A stretch of 7,957 nt of DNA from an uncultured Eubacteriales bacterium. GTDB lineage: Bacteria; Bacillota; Clostridia; UBA1381; UMGS1253. This document shows positions 6,682 through 7,957 of the stretch, piece by piece. Each line of letters starts with the position of its first letter. The first letter of the stretch is position 1. The notes beneath the pieces are model-generated. The model searched no databases. It had not been told where the DNA came from and saw only the letters and a program-made list of their open reading frames with translations. A program made the position numbers and the translations under genes. The stretch covers positions 1 through 7,957 of the forward strand of contig URQR01000091.1 in NCBI GenBank assembly GCA_900550065.1, read 5' to 3'.

Positions 6682-6930
6682 TCAATCAGATGTGTACGGT
6701 AAAAGTGCAATATGTCTTGCTCTTTTAATCGCTTCCGTCACTTCGCGCTGATGCTTTGCGCAGTTGCCACTGATTCTTCTCGGCACGATCTTCGACTTCT
6801 CAGAAATAAACTTTCTGAGCTTAAACGTGTCCTTGTAATCTATCTCCGTTACCTTGTCTGCACAAAAAACACAAACCTTTCTCTTGGCTCTTCTGCCGCC
6901 GCGAGCAGGCCGCTCACTTCTCTCTGCCAT
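6682..6930 (-). CDS. rpsR: 30S ribosomal protein S18 (zinc-ribbon form)
   Basis: S18 binds the platform of the 30S subunit as a pair with S6. It has 82 residues, a typical length. The core YKDTFKLRKFISEKSKIVPRR and the C-terminal IKRARHIALLPYT are family hallmarks. CVFC near the N-terminus and CAKH near residue 57 supply a Cys-rich zinc-binding set, so this is the metal-binding variant rather than the Cys-less one. ATG has AAGGAGG eight bases upstream. It is the last gene of rpsF-ssb-rpsR, 62 bases after ssb, and ends in TGA just before the shared terminator. Confidence 0.97.
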   Translation of the reverse strand: MAERSERPARGGRRAKRKVCVFCADKVTEIDYKDTFKLRKFISEKSKIVPRRISGNCAKHQREVTEAIKRARHIALLPYTSD

Positions 6931-6992
6931 AACGCTAACCTCCTTATCGAAATCCTTTTCACTCTGTCTAACTCTTTAAAATAACCGACGCG

Positions 6993-7463
6993 TTAAAACG
7001 GTAAATCGTCGTCCGATACGCCGGGCATAAAGTCCGCCCCGTCCGGGAGCGAGTCAAAGCCCTGCGGCGCTTGCTGCGTCTGTTGCTGCGGAGCGCTCTG
7101 CTGCCACGGCTGCGCGCTGCGCGCCGGTGCGCTCCCCTCGGACGAGCCCTTGCTCTCCGTAAAGTACGCCTCATCGACAATGACCTCCGTCGCGTAACGC
7201 TTCCGGCCTTCATTGTCCGTCCAATCGCGTGTCTGAATCGACCCGACAAGACCAATCATACGACCCTTTGCAAAGTAATTGCAAATAAACTCCGCCGTCT
7301 GCCGCCATGCGACACAGTTGATAAAGTCCGCCTTGCGCTCTTCGCCCGCGCGCGCGAACCGGCGGTTCACCGCAACGGAAAAGCTGCAAACGCTTACGCC
7401 GCTCGTCGTTGCCTTCAACTCTGGATCAGCCGTCAGTCTTCCTACCAATATGGCTTTGTTCAT
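6993..7463 (-). CDS. ssb: Single-stranded DNA-binding protein
   Basis: SSB coats single-stranded DNA during replication, repair and recombination and recruits partner proteins. The 156-residue protein has an N-terminal OB-fold at about 1-107 (MNKAILVGRLTADPELK, then FINCVAWRQTAEFICNYFAKG). A disordered Gln/Pro/Ala/Ser linker follows, then the acidic partner-binding tip DDDLPF. A GAGGCGG ribosome site lies about nine bases before the ATG. It sits between the genes for S6 and S18, the standard Firmicutes order, 33 bases after rpsF. Location in this operon suggests the main housekeeping SSB rather than a mobile-element copy. Confidence 0.97.
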   Translation of the reverse strand: MNKAILVGRLTADPELKATTSGVSVCSFSVAVNRRFARAGEERKADFINCVAWRQTAEFICNYFAKGRMIGLVGSIQTRDWTDNEGRKRYATEVIVDEAYFTESKGSSEGSAPARSAQPWQQSAPQQQTQQAPQGFDSLPDGADFMPGVSDDDLPF

Positions 7464-7496
7464 TTTAATACACCGCCTCTTTCGTGGTAGCCCGCA

Positions 7497-7784
7497 CTAT
7501 TTTCTAATAATAATGCTGCGGAGAATATCCTCCGAAATTTTGTAATTCCGGTCGAGCTCCGCCGGGAAATCGCCCTTCGACGAGAAGTTTACGAGCACAT
7601 AGTAGCCCTCTTGCTTCTTGTTGATCTCGTAGGCGAGCTTTCTTTTGCCCCATACGTCAACCGCGTCGATTGTACCAGCCGATTCGATCAGCGCCTTGAA
7701 CTTGTCAACGACCGCATTGGTCTTTTCTTCGTCAAGGTCAGGATTTACGATAAAAATAGTTTCGTAATTGTTGATGATCTCCAT
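7497..7784 (-). CDS. rpsF: 30S ribosomal protein S6
   Basis: S6 pairs with S18 on the 30S platform. The 95-residue protein shows the S6 core: NNYETIFIVNPDLDEEK at the start, WGKRKLAYEINKKQEGYYVL in the middle, and a family-typical end at SIIIRK. An in-frame extension upstream to 7859 is open, but ATG 7784 is chosen because AAGGAGGTG lies at ideal distance and the family starts here. It is the first gene of the operon, behind a promoter and a leader with a strong hairpin. It ends in TAG, which shows that TAG acts as a normal stop in this genome. Confidence 0.97.
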   Translation of the reverse strand: MEIINNYETIFIVNPDLDEEKTNAVVDKFKALIESAGTIDAVDVWGKRKLAYEINKKQEGYYVLVNFSSKGDFPAELDRNYKISEDILRSIIIRK

Positions 7785-7811
7785 CGTGTTTGCACCTCCT
7801 TCTGGACTTTG

Positions 7812-7833
7812 ACCCCACCTCTTTGTGTGGGGT
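7812..7833 (-). promoter_or_regulatory. Leader hairpin upstream of rpsF
   Basis: ACCCCAC and GTGGGGT form a perfect 7-bp stem with an 8-base loop (ACAAAGAG), ending 11 bases before the rpsF ribosome site. No T tract follows, so it is not a terminator. The S6-S18 complex is known to bind a leader motif in rpsF mRNAs of many bacteria. This hairpin is in the right place, but I do not see the conserved CCG element I recall for that motif. Confidence 0.4.
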
Positions 7834-7889
7834 AAGGAAAATTTTATACACTTATCCATATAAACAAGCTTACATAAATAAGCTATTAT

Positions 7890-7918
7890 ATTTTACAGCA
7901 ACAGTCTCTTTTTGTCAA
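7890..7918 (-). promoter_or_regulatory. Promoter of rpsF-ssb-rpsR
   Basis: On the minus strand a perfect TTGACA (7913-7918), a 17-base spacer and TAAAAT (7890-7895) form a strong sigma-A promoter. The start near 7883 leaves a leader of about 100 bases with two hairpins, AGCTTA/TAAGCT at about 7866-7884 and the one at 7812-7833. Confidence 0.85.
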
Positions 7919-7938
7919 GCTTTATTTTTTCCCCCCTC

Positions 7939-7957
7939 AAAAAAAGGGAGCGCAGTG
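7939..7957 (-). terminator. Probable 3' half of a terminator of an upstream minus-strand gene
   Basis: At the right edge the minus strand reads CACTGCGCTCCC followed by T7, the pattern of the 3' arm and U tract of an intrinsic terminator. The matching 5' arm would lie outside the window, so this is inference. Confidence 0.3.

Noticed and set aside
6968..7255. Minus-strand Arg-rich open frame
   Set aside because: It is an alternative frame of ssb with artificial Arg/Ser/Ala composition.
7785..7859. N-terminal extension of rpsF
   Set aside because: It is in frame, but ATG 7784 has an ideal ribosome site and matches the family start; the extension covers the leader hairpin.

Overview
The window looks like chromosomal DNA from a Gram-positive, low-to-moderate GC Clostridia-type bacterium. 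The support is strong AGGAGG-type ribosome sites, some GTG and TTG starts, a Trp T-box, a zinc-ribbon form of ribosomal protein S18, a SigB/SigF/SigG-type sigma factor, and a membrane protein of a kind I associate with clostridia. The species cannot be named from sequence alone. There are no tRNA or rRNA genes, CRISPR arrays or insertion sequences. Almost all genes are housekeeping genes.

Layout from left to right. At 1-200, a minus-strand promoter lies just beyond a terminator and drives a folded leader of about 150 nt toward a gene outside the window. At 202-3237, a minus-strand unit reads promoter, lysS, a one-pass membrane protein, a sigma factor, then a probable terminator. The membrane-protein and sigma genes are tightly coupled. 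At 3270-4709, a minus-strand trpS unit has a sigma-A-type promoter and a complete T-box leader with UGG specifier and UGGC bulge. A second intrinsic terminator follows, then a tiny ORF with two consecutive Trp codons. The trpS frame itself is complete except for one in-frame TAG at codon 34. At 4725-6679, mnmG runs divergently on the plus strand and ends at a bidirectional terminator. At 6682-7918, the classical rpsF-ssb-rpsR operon converges on that terminator from the right.

Most products serve translation: aminoacylation (LysRS, TrpRS), tRNA wobble modification (MnmG) and 30S platform proteins (S6, S18). SSB serves replication and repair. mnmG and rpsF-ssb-rpsR are often near the replication origin in Firmicutes, but no origin is visible here.

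The most unusual locus is trpS. It combines a Trp-sensing T-box, an apparently unconditional second terminator, a Trp-Trp leader ORF, an amber codon where relatives have Glu, and changes at several normally conserved TrpRS positions, while keeping a probable [4Fe-4S] cysteine set. It may be a decaying or sequencing-damaged gene, or a diverged TrpRS paralog with layered tryptophan control. The unidentified folded leader at the left edge and the membrane-protein/sigma pair are the other items worth a second look.
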